Shown piece after piece: positions 1 to 7,781 of a stretch of 35,255 bases of DNA (its first letter is position 1; each line of letters opens with the position of its first letter). Under the pieces are notes generated by a model. It saw only the letters and a list, made by a program, of their open reading frames with translations. It had not been told where the DNA came from and searched no databases. The DNA is taken from positions 1 to 35,255 of the forward strand of contig JAFGJV010000038.1 of assembly GCA_016928955.1 (NCBI GenBank), in the 5' to 3' direction. A program made the translations under genes and the position numbers. This DNA is from Spirochaetales bacterium (GTDB lineage: Bacteria > Spirochaetota > Spirochaetia > Treponematales > UBA12059).

Positions 1-281
1 CTCTGAGTTCTCGACAAACCCATGGAAGACCGGATCGGCCCACCGCTTCAAGCCCCACCAATTTACAGAAAGAACTTTACACTACCAGCTTTTTCACGGA
101 CATTCCTTGTTGTTAGTACCCCGGAGGTCGGATTGCCGCCCTCCGGGGCATCAATCGCTACTGCTTCTCTATGCGGTGGGCTGGGCAAACAGTCCCGTTG
201 GCTGCCAGCCGCGTCTTAGCCTTTGGCTAGCGCGGACACGCTTCCCTATAGGGTTCGCGGCCGGCCCTTCATCTATCCAGC
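1..281. other. Non-coding stretch with one strong hairpin; possible mobile-element remnant
   Basis: No convincing gene is seen on either strand. The most obvious structure is a perfect 9-bp inverted repeat (CCCCGGAGG at 119-127, CCTCCGGGG at 140-148) with a 12-nt loop and no T-tract, so it is not a typical terminator. A 5-bp dyad lies near 213-225 and a 10-bp palindrome CCCTATAGGG at 244-253. Such structured, gene-poor sequence could be the edge of an insertion sequence or an uncharacterised RNA, but nothing here identifies it. It lies just downstream of the leftward lipoprotein gene. Confidence 0.35.
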
Positions 282-953
282 TCAGGATCCGCGTGACGAC
301 ACGGTGAACACAAAGTCCTTCTCTGCCTGGTCCTCGCCCACCACCACCGTTATGCCTTCTTCCGTGAAGGTGCTCCTTCTCATAGTTTCCAGGCGTATGG
401 TCACGGAATACTGGCCGGCGGGGAGCGTCGCGTCCCAGACACTCTCAGCCACCTGGCTGTTACAGTTTTTCCATTCTCCATCCACATGCTCGCTGGGCTC
501 GCCAATATAGGAACATGTGGTCCTCCGCTGCCAATCCAGCTCGTTATGGTCCAGGTCCCCAAACTCTATATCCATGGGGAAGTCCGCGGCGTAGCTGTCT
601 GCTTCCGCCCCGGAGGCCTTCAGGATCAGCTTGAAGCCGGACTCCGCCCGATCCGCGCTCTGGCTCGGTTCCAGAAAAAAGGGTTTGTCCGACAGCTTGA
701 AGAACACGTCCTCACGTAGCGGCGTGATGGAATATTTTACGACCAAAAGCGTCCGTGATGGACTGCCGGACCCAGCCTCACCCTGAATCCGCCGTTCCGT
801 CACCTCAACCAGGCTGACCCTTATGCCGTCCAGCTCTATGGACAAAGCTTGGGCAAGCGTGCGCTCGGACAGCATGGCTGTAGCTGCGGGTGGCCGAGCG
901 CAGGCCGCCATGAGGAGGAAGAGCGCCGGCAGAATAAAACTTTTGAATTTCAT
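282..953 (-). CDS. Predicted lipoprotein, function unknown
   Basis: A 223-residue protein not recognised from any family. It starts with a lipoprotein signal: basic MKFK, a hydrophobic core, then LMAAC with the lipidated cysteine at residue 18, so it should be anchored to the cell envelope. The rest is soluble, beta-rich in appearance and contains three further Cys residues that could form disulfides. The ATG has a well-placed AAAGG six bases upstream. It is the last gene of a leftward set containing an ABC ATPase and permease, separated from the permease by about 110 bp, which suggests a role with that transporter (inference). Its base composition is AT-richer than the window's core genes, like the other genes of this block. 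Confidence 0.75.
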   Translation of the reverse strand: MKFKSFILPALFLLMAACARPPAATAMLSERTLAQALSIELDGIRVSLVEVTERRIQGEAGSGSPSRTLLVVKYSITPLREDVFFKLSDKPFFLEPSQSADRAESGFKLILKASGAEADSYAADFPMDIEFGDLDHNELDWQRRTTCSYIGEPSEHVDGEWKNCNSQVAESVWDATLPAGQYSVTIRLETMRRSTFTEEGITVVVGEDQAEKDFVFTVSSRGS

Positions 954-1063
954 ACAGTACCTTTCTACCTATACCTGAGTTGAATGCAAGCTAGCTTAAA
1001 ACCCCAAGAGCTTCAAGGATCCTCGGAAAATCGAGTCTCAATAGGCCGCGCAAGACTAAGTTG

Positions 1064-1858
1064 CTAATAATCCTTCTTCCCTGCTATATGCCTGGCCAAT
1101 AAAGTTATTCCCCCAATCCATACCGCCTGGTACACCTGCACCGGCACCCCCATCCTGAAAATGAAGGGTATCCAGCTGGGAGCACGGGTTTCATCCCGCA
1201 AGGCCTCTATCGAAGGCCAGAATGAAGGGAAGAGAAACATGCCCACTTCTCTCACGGCGTGCGGCAAGCTTACCGTTATGTTCACAAAGGGTATATTGGA
1301 AGACTGAACGATGTTGACCATGATAAAAAATCCCAGACACAGTATTAGCCCGCTCCATCCGTAGAATAAGACGCTGGCCAAAAACCCCACGGCGCAATAT
1401 ACGCCGAAACTGAACAGTGTGGACAGGCACCAGGCCAGAAAGTCGGAAGAGTCCACCGGAAGCTTTGAAACCAGGTGCAGGGCTAGGCCATTCAGGGAAA
1501 TCACCACGACATAGAACAAGGCTATGGCCCATACCACTTTCAGATATGAATCGTACACGCTCTCCTTGCGCTTGGCGTGAGCCAGCTCGATGTAGTACTG
1601 TCCCGTGGCCAGGGAAGGACCTATTGCCTTAAGTCCAAGATACATGGCCACGAACGGCGGTATCAATTCCGTGACCGACAATAAAGCGCTCCAGAACAGC
1701 TGGTATTTGTATTTCAGAGACAAGGAAAGCGCGGAAGCCTCAAACACCCCGGTAGACCAGAATGCCACGTTGAGCAGCACAATGCTGGAAAGCACCAGGC
1801 TGACCATTACGGGATCCCGGGAAAGTTCGTCCAGCCGATAGCGGGTAGAACCTCTCAT
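1064..1858 (-). CDS. ABC-2 type transporter permease
   Basis: A 264-residue polytopic membrane protein with about six hydrophobic segments, near residues 17-37, 58-80, 108-130, 142-165, 167-187 and 241-258. This layout is that of ABC-2 type permeases, which work with a separate ATPase to export lipids, peptides or drugs, or to deliver envelope proteins. Its start codon overlaps the end of the upstream ATPase gene by four bases (ATGA), strong evidence that the two are co-translated as one transporter. The family assignment rests on topology and pairing rather than a diagnostic motif, and the substrate cannot be told. A lipoprotein gene follows downstream. Confidence 0.7.
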   Translation of the reverse strand: MRGSTRYRLDELSRDPVMVSLVLSSIVLLNVAFWSTGVFEASALSLSLKYKYQLFWSALLSVTELIPPFVAMYLGLKAIGPSLATGQYYIELAHAKRKESVYDSYLKVVWAIALFYVVVISLNGLALHLVSKLPVDSSDFLAWCLSTLFSFGVYCAVGFLASVLFYGWSGLILCLGFFIMVNIVQSSNIPFVNITVSLPHAVREVGMFLFPSFWPSIEALRDETRAPSWIPFIFRMGVPVQVYQAVWIGGITLLARHIAGKKDY

Positions 1859-2700
1859 GGCAAAGCTCCTTCGTGCTCCAGACAGTCATGATACCAGTCC
1901 TCCAGATCCCTGGTAGCGTAGTCCAGATCCGCAAAGCGGTAGCTGCCCTCCGCAATCTCACAATCGTTGCCAAGTGCCAGTGTAAGCGTTGCCCCTCGCT
2001 CCAGATTTTCCAAACGTGCGCTAGCCACCCTACTGTCTCTCCGATATTCGGCTAGTACGATTTCAGAAACGAGCCTTCCGCCATAGAGCAAGCCGGCCCT
2101 GTCACAGACCCGTTCAAGGTCGGTAAGGATGTGAGAAGTCATAAGTACGCTCGTGCCGCCAGCCTTTGCATCGGCAACCAGGGAAAGCACGGCCCTTCTG
2201 GCCACGGGGTCCAGGTCCGAGGTGGGCTCATCGAGGATTATAAGCTCAGCCTTGCCCAGGAAAGCCTGGATCACGCCTACTTTCTTACGCATACCCTTGG
2301 AAAAAGTGCCTATGCGCTTGTTGAGCACCTTGTCCATATCGAGTTTCTTCGCCAGCTCCTGCATGAGCTCCCTGGCCTGGATTTCCGGTATGCCTTTAAG
2401 CAAGGCGACAGCGGACAGGTACTCCTTCATCGTTGAACTGCGCGGCAGGATCAAACTCTCCGGCAGATAGGAAAGCCCCTTGGATTCTTTCAGATGATCC
2501 AGGCTTTTGTTGTTGTACAATAGCTGGCCTTCTTGCGGGCTCACCGCACCGATAATGCACTTAATGGTAGTGGATTTTCCGGCTCCATTGGGTCCGACCA
2601 AGGCATAGGTTTCCCCCGAGACCAAAGAAAGGGACAGATCGTTCAAGACCTTCTTACCTGGTGAATAAGACTTATGAACATGCTCTACATGCAAACTCAT
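1855..2700 (-). CDS. ABC transporter ATP-binding protein
   Basis: A 281-residue nucleotide-binding subunit that hydrolyses ATP to power the permease encoded immediately downstream. All core motifs are visible: Walker A GPNGAGKS (residues 36-43), the signature in the form FSKGM (133-137) followed by basic residues, Walker B LIILDEP (153-159), D-loop SDLD (161-164) and the switch histidine at 190. The signature FSKGM and the overall length fit the ABC-2 exporter ATPases (CcmA-like group). The last 70 residues form a C-terminal extension as common in that group. A GGAG lies five bases before the ATG. The stop overlaps the permease start. Confidence 0.93.
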   Translation of the reverse strand: MSLHVEHVHKSYSPGKKVLNDLSLSLVSGETYALVGPNGAGKSTTIKCIIGAVSPQEGQLLYNNKSLDHLKESKGLSYLPESLILPRSSTMKEYLSAVALLKGIPEIQARELMQELAKKLDMDKVLNKRIGTFSKGMRKKVGVIQAFLGKAELIILDEPTSDLDPVARRAVLSLVADAKAGGTSVLMTSHILTDLERVCDRAGLLYGGRLVSEIVLAEYRRDSRVASARLENLERGATLTLALGNDCEIAEGSYRFADLDYATRDLEDWYHDCLEHEGALP

Positions 2701-2870
2701 GGACTCCGCTCCTCGAAAGACTCACGGAAACATTCGGATAGGAATTGCACTATCTTGCAGCGAAGGCATAATTCCAATGCTTGGGTGATCGTCACAAGAG
2801 AACACCTAAAACTGACGCTCTATCCTGCAACCCTCATGATTACTAGGACCCATAGAGCACCCTGCCCCAA

Positions 2871-3068
2871 TTATTCACCTCCCTGCCCATCTTGCTCTTC
2901 CATGAGAGCGGCAAGATCGGCGTACCTTGATGGCTGCACGACCTCGGGAGAGAAAGATACAAATCGATATTTTTCCACGCCGCAGCTTTCGACCCTGATC
3001 GCCGGATGGAAATACACCACGGTATTCGTAAAATCAGACTCCGGCGAATAATAGACAGGATACCAAGC
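2871..3068 (-). pseudogene. 65-codon open frame continuing in frame past the amber stop of the preceding gene
   Basis: Immediately after the TAG at 3069-3071 the same frame stays open for 65 codons to a TAA at 2871-2873. The encoded stretch is protein-like (it begins AWYPVYYSPESDF, contains VVYFHPAIRV and ends in an acidic EEQDGQGGE) and has no methionine before residue 56, so it cannot readily be a separate gene. The simplest reading is that it is the original C-terminus of the upstream protein, cut off by a nonsense mutation. Regulated readthrough of UAG is possible but nothing here proves it. The following 170 bp up to the ATPase start show no gene. Confidence 0.55.
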
Positions 3069-4133
3069 CTAAAGAGCCTTCACCCCGTCCATATCAGGCG
3101 CCAATTGCTCATCGTCGATCGCTCCGGGAAACCGTGTGTCTATATTCTCCCTCTTGAAGGAGTTGTATTCGTCTGGGAGAAAAAGCAAGGGGTTCTTGTC
3201 CCGTAGCTCTTCTCGGGAGTAATGATTCTTGTTCGTTACATATACCAAGACGTTGAAGTACGAATCCGCGCCTGTTTCCAGCTCAGGATCTTCCTCAGAA
3301 CGCGCCTTCAGCTCCTCTTTCACCGCCATGACCACAGGAGGCCGATTTTTCATCCCCTCTGAATACAATGGATGCCGCCAATCAACATATATTCCGTCTA
3401 TTCCTATATCAATCCCCAACAATCTTTCCCCGTCGCCCAGTTGGGAGGCGCGACTCAACTCGTTCGTTGCAAAGGGAATCCGTACGGCCAAATTCGTAAA
3501 CTGCATCCCTAAAGGCGCATCACCCAGCTGATACGTTTCACCGTTATAGGCAAGGGTACCAGCCCACCGTCCAAACTGCAGGTTAGTCAACCCTCCAATG
3601 AGAACCAGTTCATCGGGCACCGCCTTGAAAACGAGCCGCCCAATGGGAAATTCCTCTGCAACCCCGTCATTGAAATAGAAACGGATCCCGGTAACGCTCA
3701 CACTGCTGTCTTGGTTGGGATATAGAACACCCACCCTGATAGTACGCTCAAACAAAGCTCCGCCAAAGCGTGAACTATACTCCTTGCCCGCGGGCATATA
3801 GCCAAGATCGCGCGGAGCGCCTATTCCCTGCAATTCCACCTCGAAAGCAGAGCCGTCTTCAGCAAGCAAGTAAATGGATTCAATATTCGACGCCTGTGAG
3901 AACTCAGACACCTTGCGCTCGTCTATCAGATACAGCATTAGATTCTGCGGTTTAGGCGGGCCCTTCAAGAGAGGGTTCTTGGCAAAATACACGGTACCGA
4001 CATGGCGCAGGAAAGCCTGCCGCACATGGCCTTTTTGGGCATCATCACGTTTGTTATGAAAGGAAAAAACCAGGAAGATTATCGACAGGGATGCCAACAA
4101 CACTAGCGCGAATAACATGAGCATTCTTTTCAT
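3069..4133 (-). CDS. Membrane-anchored protein of unknown function, possibly truncated by an amber codon
   Basis: A 354-residue protein that I do not recognise. The first 28 residues form a basic start followed by a long hydrophobic helix (LMLFALVLLASLSIIFLVF), so it is anchored in the membrane with a large extracytoplasmic part. The chosen ATG has GAGGTGG about six bases upstream; a longer reading from 4220 lacks such a site. The frame ends at TAG but continues open for another 65 codons, so the complete protein may have had about 420 residues. It sits first or second in the AT-rich ABC-transporter operon, which suggests a partner role in export or envelope function (inference). Confidence 0.65.
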   Translation of the reverse strand: MKRMLMLFALVLLASLSIIFLVFSFHNKRDDAQKGHVRQAFLRHVGTVYFAKNPLLKGPPKPQNLMLYLIDERKVSEFSQASNIESIYLLAEDGSAFEVELQGIGAPRDLGYMPAGKEYSSRFGGALFERTIRVGVLYPNQDSSVSVTGIRFYFNDGVAEEFPIGRLVFKAVPDELVLIGGLTNLQFGRWAGTLAYNGETYQLGDAPLGMQFTNLAVRIPFATNELSRASQLGDGERLLGIDIGIDGIYVDWRHPLYSEGMKNRPPVVMAVKEELKARSEEDPELETGADSYFNVLVYVTNKNHYSREELRDKNPLLFLPDEYNSFKRENIDTRFPGAIDDEQLAPDMDGVKAL

Positions 4134-4236
4134 GGCCACCTCTTTTAAAGAGTGTCTTATTGAATACTTCCATCTCTTCAGCCAATACGGTGGATAAAGA
4201 TAGCGACAAGACCGCTGCAAAAAATAGTATCTTCAT
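4054..4236 (-). CDS. Small predicted exported peptide overlapping the next gene
   Basis: A 60-residue frame starting MKILFFAAVLSLSLSTVLA, a textbook signal peptide with a likely cleavage after VLA, which would leave a mature peptide of about 40 residues with a basic middle. Its 3' part overlaps the start of the following gene by 80 bases in another frame. A weak AGG precedes the ATG. It would be the first gene behind the candidate promoter at 4276-4304. It may be a real small secreted peptide handled by the downstream ABC transporter, or the surviving 5' end of a decayed exported protein; the extensive overlap favours the second reading. Confidence 0.35.
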   Translation of the reverse strand: MKILFFAAVLSLSLSTVLAEEMEVFNKTLFKRGGHEKNAHVIRASVVGIPVDNLPGFFLS

Positions 4237-4275
4237 GGAACCTGCCACACTTTTTTCCACGGCGTATATATGGGT

Positions 4276-4304
4276 AATTTTTCACGAAATAAAAACAGTG
4301 TCAA
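4276..4304 (-). promoter_or_regulatory. Candidate sigma-70 promoter of the AT-rich ABC operon
   Basis: On the minus strand a perfect TTGACA (4304-4299) is followed after 17 bases by AAAATT (4281-4276), a poor -10 match. The surrounding sequence is strongly AT-rich, and transcription would begin about 35 bases before the small exported peptide gene. Confidence 0.35.
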
Positions 4305-4424
4305 TTGATAGATTAACCGGAAGTTGGCTGTTTCAAAACTGGACTCGTGAACTGTGGGCATGATTTGCAGGCGCTTGATAATATGTCAGCACACGAGTGG
4401 TTTCTACAAGAACCGTCCGTTTAT

Positions 4425-4460
4425 GGGAATCTCTAAAACCCGATGGCCCTTAGGGACTCT
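4425..4460 (-). repeat. Degenerate fragment of the 109-nt hairpin element
   Basis: GGGAATCTCTAAAA, then CCC, a base, ATGG and TTAG align with the hairpin III end of the copy at 31901-32009 with one gap and about six mismatches over roughly 31 bases. The second arm is partly destroyed. It lies at the junction between the AT-rich block and the GC-rich housekeeping genes, downstream of the gene ending at 4545. Confidence 0.4.
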
Positions 4461-4544
4461 ATTCAAAAAGAAGAGCCCAATACGGCATCTGTCTGGCAAA
4501 TAGAGCCCCCCTCAACCTCAGGTCAGACGAGAATTACTGTCCGA

Positions 4545-5759
4545 TCAACCCATCGCGAACTGTATGATGGGTATGATGCACACGATGATGAACACAATTT
4601 CCAGCACCAGCATGGTGCGCTCGTTCTTGTCGCCCTTGACGATCTCGTACACGTTCTGGAGGGCGTCCAGGCGCCGTTCCACCGAGCGGGTCCAGCCGGC
4701 CGTGTTGAATATGCCGCACAGGTGCTCGTACACGATGCCCAGGAAATAGTCGCCTATGATCTTGGCGCTGTTCTCCAGGTTTTCCAGGATAAACAGGGCG
4801 TCCAGGCGCAGGGCCTGGATGACGGCCAGCTTGCGCTGCAGGGCGCCTGCCTTGATGGTCCGCTTTTTGGGCCGCTTGCCCGGGCGCTCGCGGCGGTAGA
4901 AGGCGTTGACGTCGTCCTCCGCCTCGTCCAGCCAGCGGTCCAGGAGCCTGTCCAGGGTGCGTAGTTCCAGGAACTGGTAGTTGGCCAGCTCGGTGATCAG
5001 GAGCACGTCCTCGTAGTCGCGCTCGGCGTCTATGATCAGGCAGCGGTCCATGTCAAAGACCACCAGGTCGTTCTGGCTGTAGGAAAAGGGGTTGGACATG
5101 GAGCGGCGTATCTGCGACGCGTGTATGGGCGTGTCCCAGGGCTCTCCGCCGAGCAGGGTGGTCAGGGGCCGCTCGTTGGCCGACACAAAGTCCGCGGGCG
5201 CCATGCCCACGTCGGCAAAGCAGAAGGCCGTGTAGGTTTCCTTCTCCATGCGCTCGGTGTCGTAATGCTCTGCGGCCACCGCGGGCTCCACCTGGGCCAG
5301 AACGGCGCGGTAGCGCTCGTCGGTGTATGTATCCAGGTCGGATATGCCGGGCGACACGGGCCGCGACTCAACGCCGTGGAGTTCCTCAAGGCTGGCGCTG
5401 ACCTTGAGCCTGGCTACTATGGATATGACGCCGTCCGCGTATATGCGGGCCATGGCTGAGAAGCCTTCCACGGCGTCGTCGCAAAAGGCTTTCTGGGAAC
5501 CGGAACGGAGGTCCACGCACAGGGGCGTGGGCATGGTGAGCGACGCCGGGGTGTCGCGGCGCCTGAGTATGCGCATGCCCGGCGTGCCGGGAAGGAGGGC
5601 CGCAGCCTTCTTGATGTCCACCGATCGGCCCACGTCATACAGGGCCATGCGGACTATCTCCACATGGTAAACCGGCGCCTTCCTGACCGCCTTGCGGCGC
5701 TTGGGTGGGGCCGCCTGCGGCGACTTGGCTACCCTGGCTCTCCTTGGCCCGTCGCTCAC
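4545..5759 (-). CDS. RMD1/DUF155-like protein with C-terminal membrane anchor
   Basis: A 404-residue protein starting at GTG, which overlaps the stop of the upstream PASTA gene (GTGA). The N-terminus is very basic (residues 1-30). The middle holds a segment SYSQNDLVVFDMDRCLII, and a helical region leads to a coiled portion (SVERRLDALQNVYEIVKGDKNE) followed by a final hydrophobic helix of about 20 residues. This order, ending in LD..Q.....(N)ER...LE and a terminal membrane helix, resembles the RMD1/YagE (DUF155) family, whose members anchor by the C-terminus; the biochemical role of the bacterial proteins is not established. The family call is by eye and moderate. It ends the leftward def-fmt-PASTA gene set. 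Confidence 0.55.
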   Translation of the reverse strand: MSDGPRRARVAKSPQAAPPKRRKAVRKAPVYHVEIVRMALYDVGRSVDIKKAAALLPGTPGMRILRRRDTPASLTMPTPLCVDLRSGSQKAFCDDAVEGFSAMARIYADGVISIVARLKVSASLEELHGVESRPVSPGISDLDTYTDERYRAVLAQVEPAVAAEHYDTERMEKETYTAFCFADVGMAPADFVSANERPLTTLLGGEPWDTPIHASQIRRSMSNPFSYSQNDLVVFDMDRCLIIDAERDYEDVLLITELANYQFLELRTLDRLLDRWLDEAEDDVNAFYRRERPGKRPKKRTIKAGALQRKLAVIQALRLDALFILENLENSAKIIGDYFLGIVYEHLCGIFNTAGWTRSVERRLDALQNVYEIVKGDKNERTMLVLEIVFIIVCIIPIIQFAMG

Positions 5760-6775
5760 TGGCCGACCTCCTGCCTGGCAACCACCTTGTTGAGCACCTG
5801 CAGCTCGAGCACGCTGCCGTTCGGCAGGACATAGGGCCAGCTGAAGGGCCCGCCCGGATGCTCCACGGACACCAGGGTGGTCCGTGGGCCGGTGGGCGTT
5901 TCGGCGTACAGGGTAACGCTCAGTGGATAGGGATATTCAGGCAGGTCCCGGGTAAAGAGGCCGGAACTCATGCCGCTTTGTTCCTTGGGCAGGGTGAACA
6001 CCAGCTGGACCGGTTCGGCGGGGTTCTGCACCGTGCCGGGCACGGGCAGCTGGGCAACCACCACGCCGGATTTCTCCGACCCTTCAGCTGGCCGCACGGT
6101 AAAGCTGAAATTGATTCCGGCCTTTTCAATGGCCCTGGCGGCCGCCTCTGAATTGAGTCCGGCGAGTTCAGGCACCGTGACCTTGGACTGTTCGGGACCT
6201 CGGGACACCACAAAGGTCATCTGCACGGCCCCGGTCAGCTCGGTTTCGGCCTGGGGCGACTGCTGGAGTATGGTTCCCGCCGGGCTGGGGTCGTACACGT
6301 AGACGGGCGGCTCGTGCACGGTGATCAGCTGGCGCGACGAGCCGAACACAGTCTGGAGCGACAGCCGCACCTCGTCCAGGTCCTGGCCCACGTAGTCGCC
6401 CACGCGGTTCTGCGCGGCGCCCCTGGACACGACGATGGCTATGCGGCGGCCGGCCTTTACCACGGCTCCGGGAGGCGGATCCTGCTCGATGATCAGGCCG
6501 CGGGTGGCCGGGTCGTCGGAGAAGCGGAGCGACACGCGGGGATACAATTCCTTTTCCTGCAGCTTGATGAGGGCCGTGGACAGCTCCAGGTCCCGCACGT
6601 CGGGGACCAGGGTCTGCTCGGCGCCGCGCAGGGTCAGGAAAAAGGCCACAACCGCGGACACGGCCATGAGTATGATCACGCCCGACAGGGACACTATCGT
6701 CATGCGCGCATGCTTGGGATCCAGTTCGTCGAGTTTCTTGAAGCTGAAAAAGGATCGCATGTCGTTAAAATCCAT
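5756..6775 (-). CDS. PASTA-repeat membrane protein without kinase domain
   Basis: A 339-residue protein with a short cytoplasmic N-terminus, one transmembrane helix (about residues 26-49) and an extracytoplasmic part made of three PASTA repeats, at about 55-118, 120-192 and 196-265, each with the usual V-P-x-(V/L)-x-G-x2-x3-A and SRG-type ends. PASTA domains bind peptidoglycan fragments or beta-lactams and usually sit on Ser/Thr kinases or penicillin-binding proteins; here neither enzyme domain is present. The C-terminal 70 residues are a separate, unassigned region. A GGGAG lies seven bases before the ATG. It lies between fmt and the RMD1-like gene, a position that suggests a wall-sensing or structural role rather than catalysis. 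Confidence 0.85.
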   Translation of the reverse strand: MDFNDMRSFFSFKKLDELDPKHARMTIVSLSGVIILMAVSAVVAFFLTLRGAEQTLVPDVRDLELSTALIKLQEKELYPRVSLRFSDDPATRGLIIEQDPPPGAVVKAGRRIAIVVSRGAAQNRVGDYVGQDLDEVRLSLQTVFGSSRQLITVHEPPVYVYDPSPAGTILQQSPQAETELTGAVQMTFVVSRGPEQSKVTVPELAGLNSEAAARAIEKAGINFSFTVRPAEGSEKSGVVVAQLPVPGTVQNPAEPVQLVFTLPKEQSGMSSGLFTRDLPEYPYPLSVTLYAETPTGPRTTLVSVEHPGGPFSWPYVLPNGSVLELQVLNKVVARQEVGQ

Positions 6776-6833
6776 TATGGTCTCCCGTCAGGTGGCGTGA
6801 TCAGCATCGGAGCTCCGGCCGCGTCGCCCCGGC

Positions 6834-7781
6834 TCATGGAAGTCCGAGCACAGAGCCGACGAATCCCCGCGCCCCGTTGAGAAAATCCTTGTAGCCGAGG
6901 GGTTTCTTGCCCCTCAGTTGTAGGCGCTTGAGGGCAACGAGGCCTTGTCCAGTTTGTACCATTATACCTTTCGGCGTGTCTACCGAGAGCACCGTGCCCG
7001 GCTCCGCGTCCGACGAGCCGCCGGACGGCTCCAGGTCCAAAAGGGCCAGGCGCTCGCCGTTCCAGGTAGTCCACGCCCCAGGCCAAGGATAGTAGGCGCG
7101 GGCCCTGGCGTCTATATCCAGGGCGTCAAGGGACCAGTCCACGCGGCCGTCGTCCTTGCTGATGGCAGAGCTGTAGGTGGCCTGCGACTCGTCCTGCGCT
7201 TCCGGGGCTTCTCTGCCGGCCATGGCGTTTTCCACGGCCCTGGCCAACAGCCTGGCGCCCGCGGCGGCAGCCTTGGCGCTCAGGGACTCGGTGGTTTCCC
7301 GCGCGTCCAAGGCCATGGTTTCCCGCAGGAGCACGTCGCCCGAGTCCATGCGGAGCGCGAGCTTCTGGACGGATACGCCCGTCACTTGGTCGCGGGACAG
7401 GATGGCGTAGGGAATGGGCGCGCATCCCCTCCAGCGCGGGAGGAGCGAGGGATGGGCGTTGATGCCGCCGCGCGGGAACAAGGACAGGAACTTGGGACCA
7501 AAGAGGCGGCCGTAGGCAAAGACCACGAGCAGGTCGGGCTCGAGCGCGGCCACGGCCTCGCGCTCGGCCGGACCGAGCCGCCCGGGCTCAAGTACAGGCA
7601 CGCCGGGCAGGATTTCTGCAGCCTTGAGCGCAACCGGCGTGGGCTCGGGCTTGAGGCCGCGTCCCTTGGGCGCCGGAGGATTGGTCAGCACGCCTACCAC
7701 GTGGGCCACGGCGGCCACGGTTTCCAGAGACGGTACCGCTATCTCTGGGCTGCCAGCAAAGAGGACGCGCACGGGCGTCAT
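6834..7781 (-). CDS. fmt: Methionyl-tRNA formyltransferase
   Basis: A 315-residue cytoplasmic enzyme that transfers a formyl group from 10-formyltetrahydrofolate to initiator Met-tRNA. The N-terminal half has the formyltransferase fold beginning VRVLFAGSPE, and the folate-site loop GINAHPSLLPRWRGCAPI is intact. The expected catalytic triad is present as Asn108, His110 and Asp146. The C-terminal half (from about residue 205) is the OB-like tRNA-binding domain. Length matches the family. Its ATG overlaps the def stop codon (ATGA), giving the common def-fmt pair, so deformylase and formyltransferase are co-translated. Confidence 0.97.
   Translation of the reverse strand: MTPVRVLFAGSPEIAVPSLETVAAVAHVVGVLTNPPAPKGRGLKPEPTPVALKAAEILPGVPVLEPGRLGPAEREAVAALEPDLLVVFAYGRLFGPKFLSLFPRGGINAHPSLLPRWRGCAPIPYAILSRDQVTGVSVQKLALRMDSGDVLLRETMALDARETTESLSAKAAAAGARLLARAVENAMAGREAPEAQDESQATYSSAISKDDGRVDWSLDALDIDARARAYYPWPGAWTTWNGERLALLDLEPSGGSSDAEPGTVLSVDTPKGIMVQTGQGLVALKRLQLRGKKPLGYKDFLNGARGFVGSVLGLP

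Noticed and set aside
3069-3071. Pyrrolysine decoding at the TAG
   Set aside because: There is no pyl gene or structural element in the window and the gene lies in a decaying, acquired-looking block; a nonsense mutation is simpler. Left as a check only.
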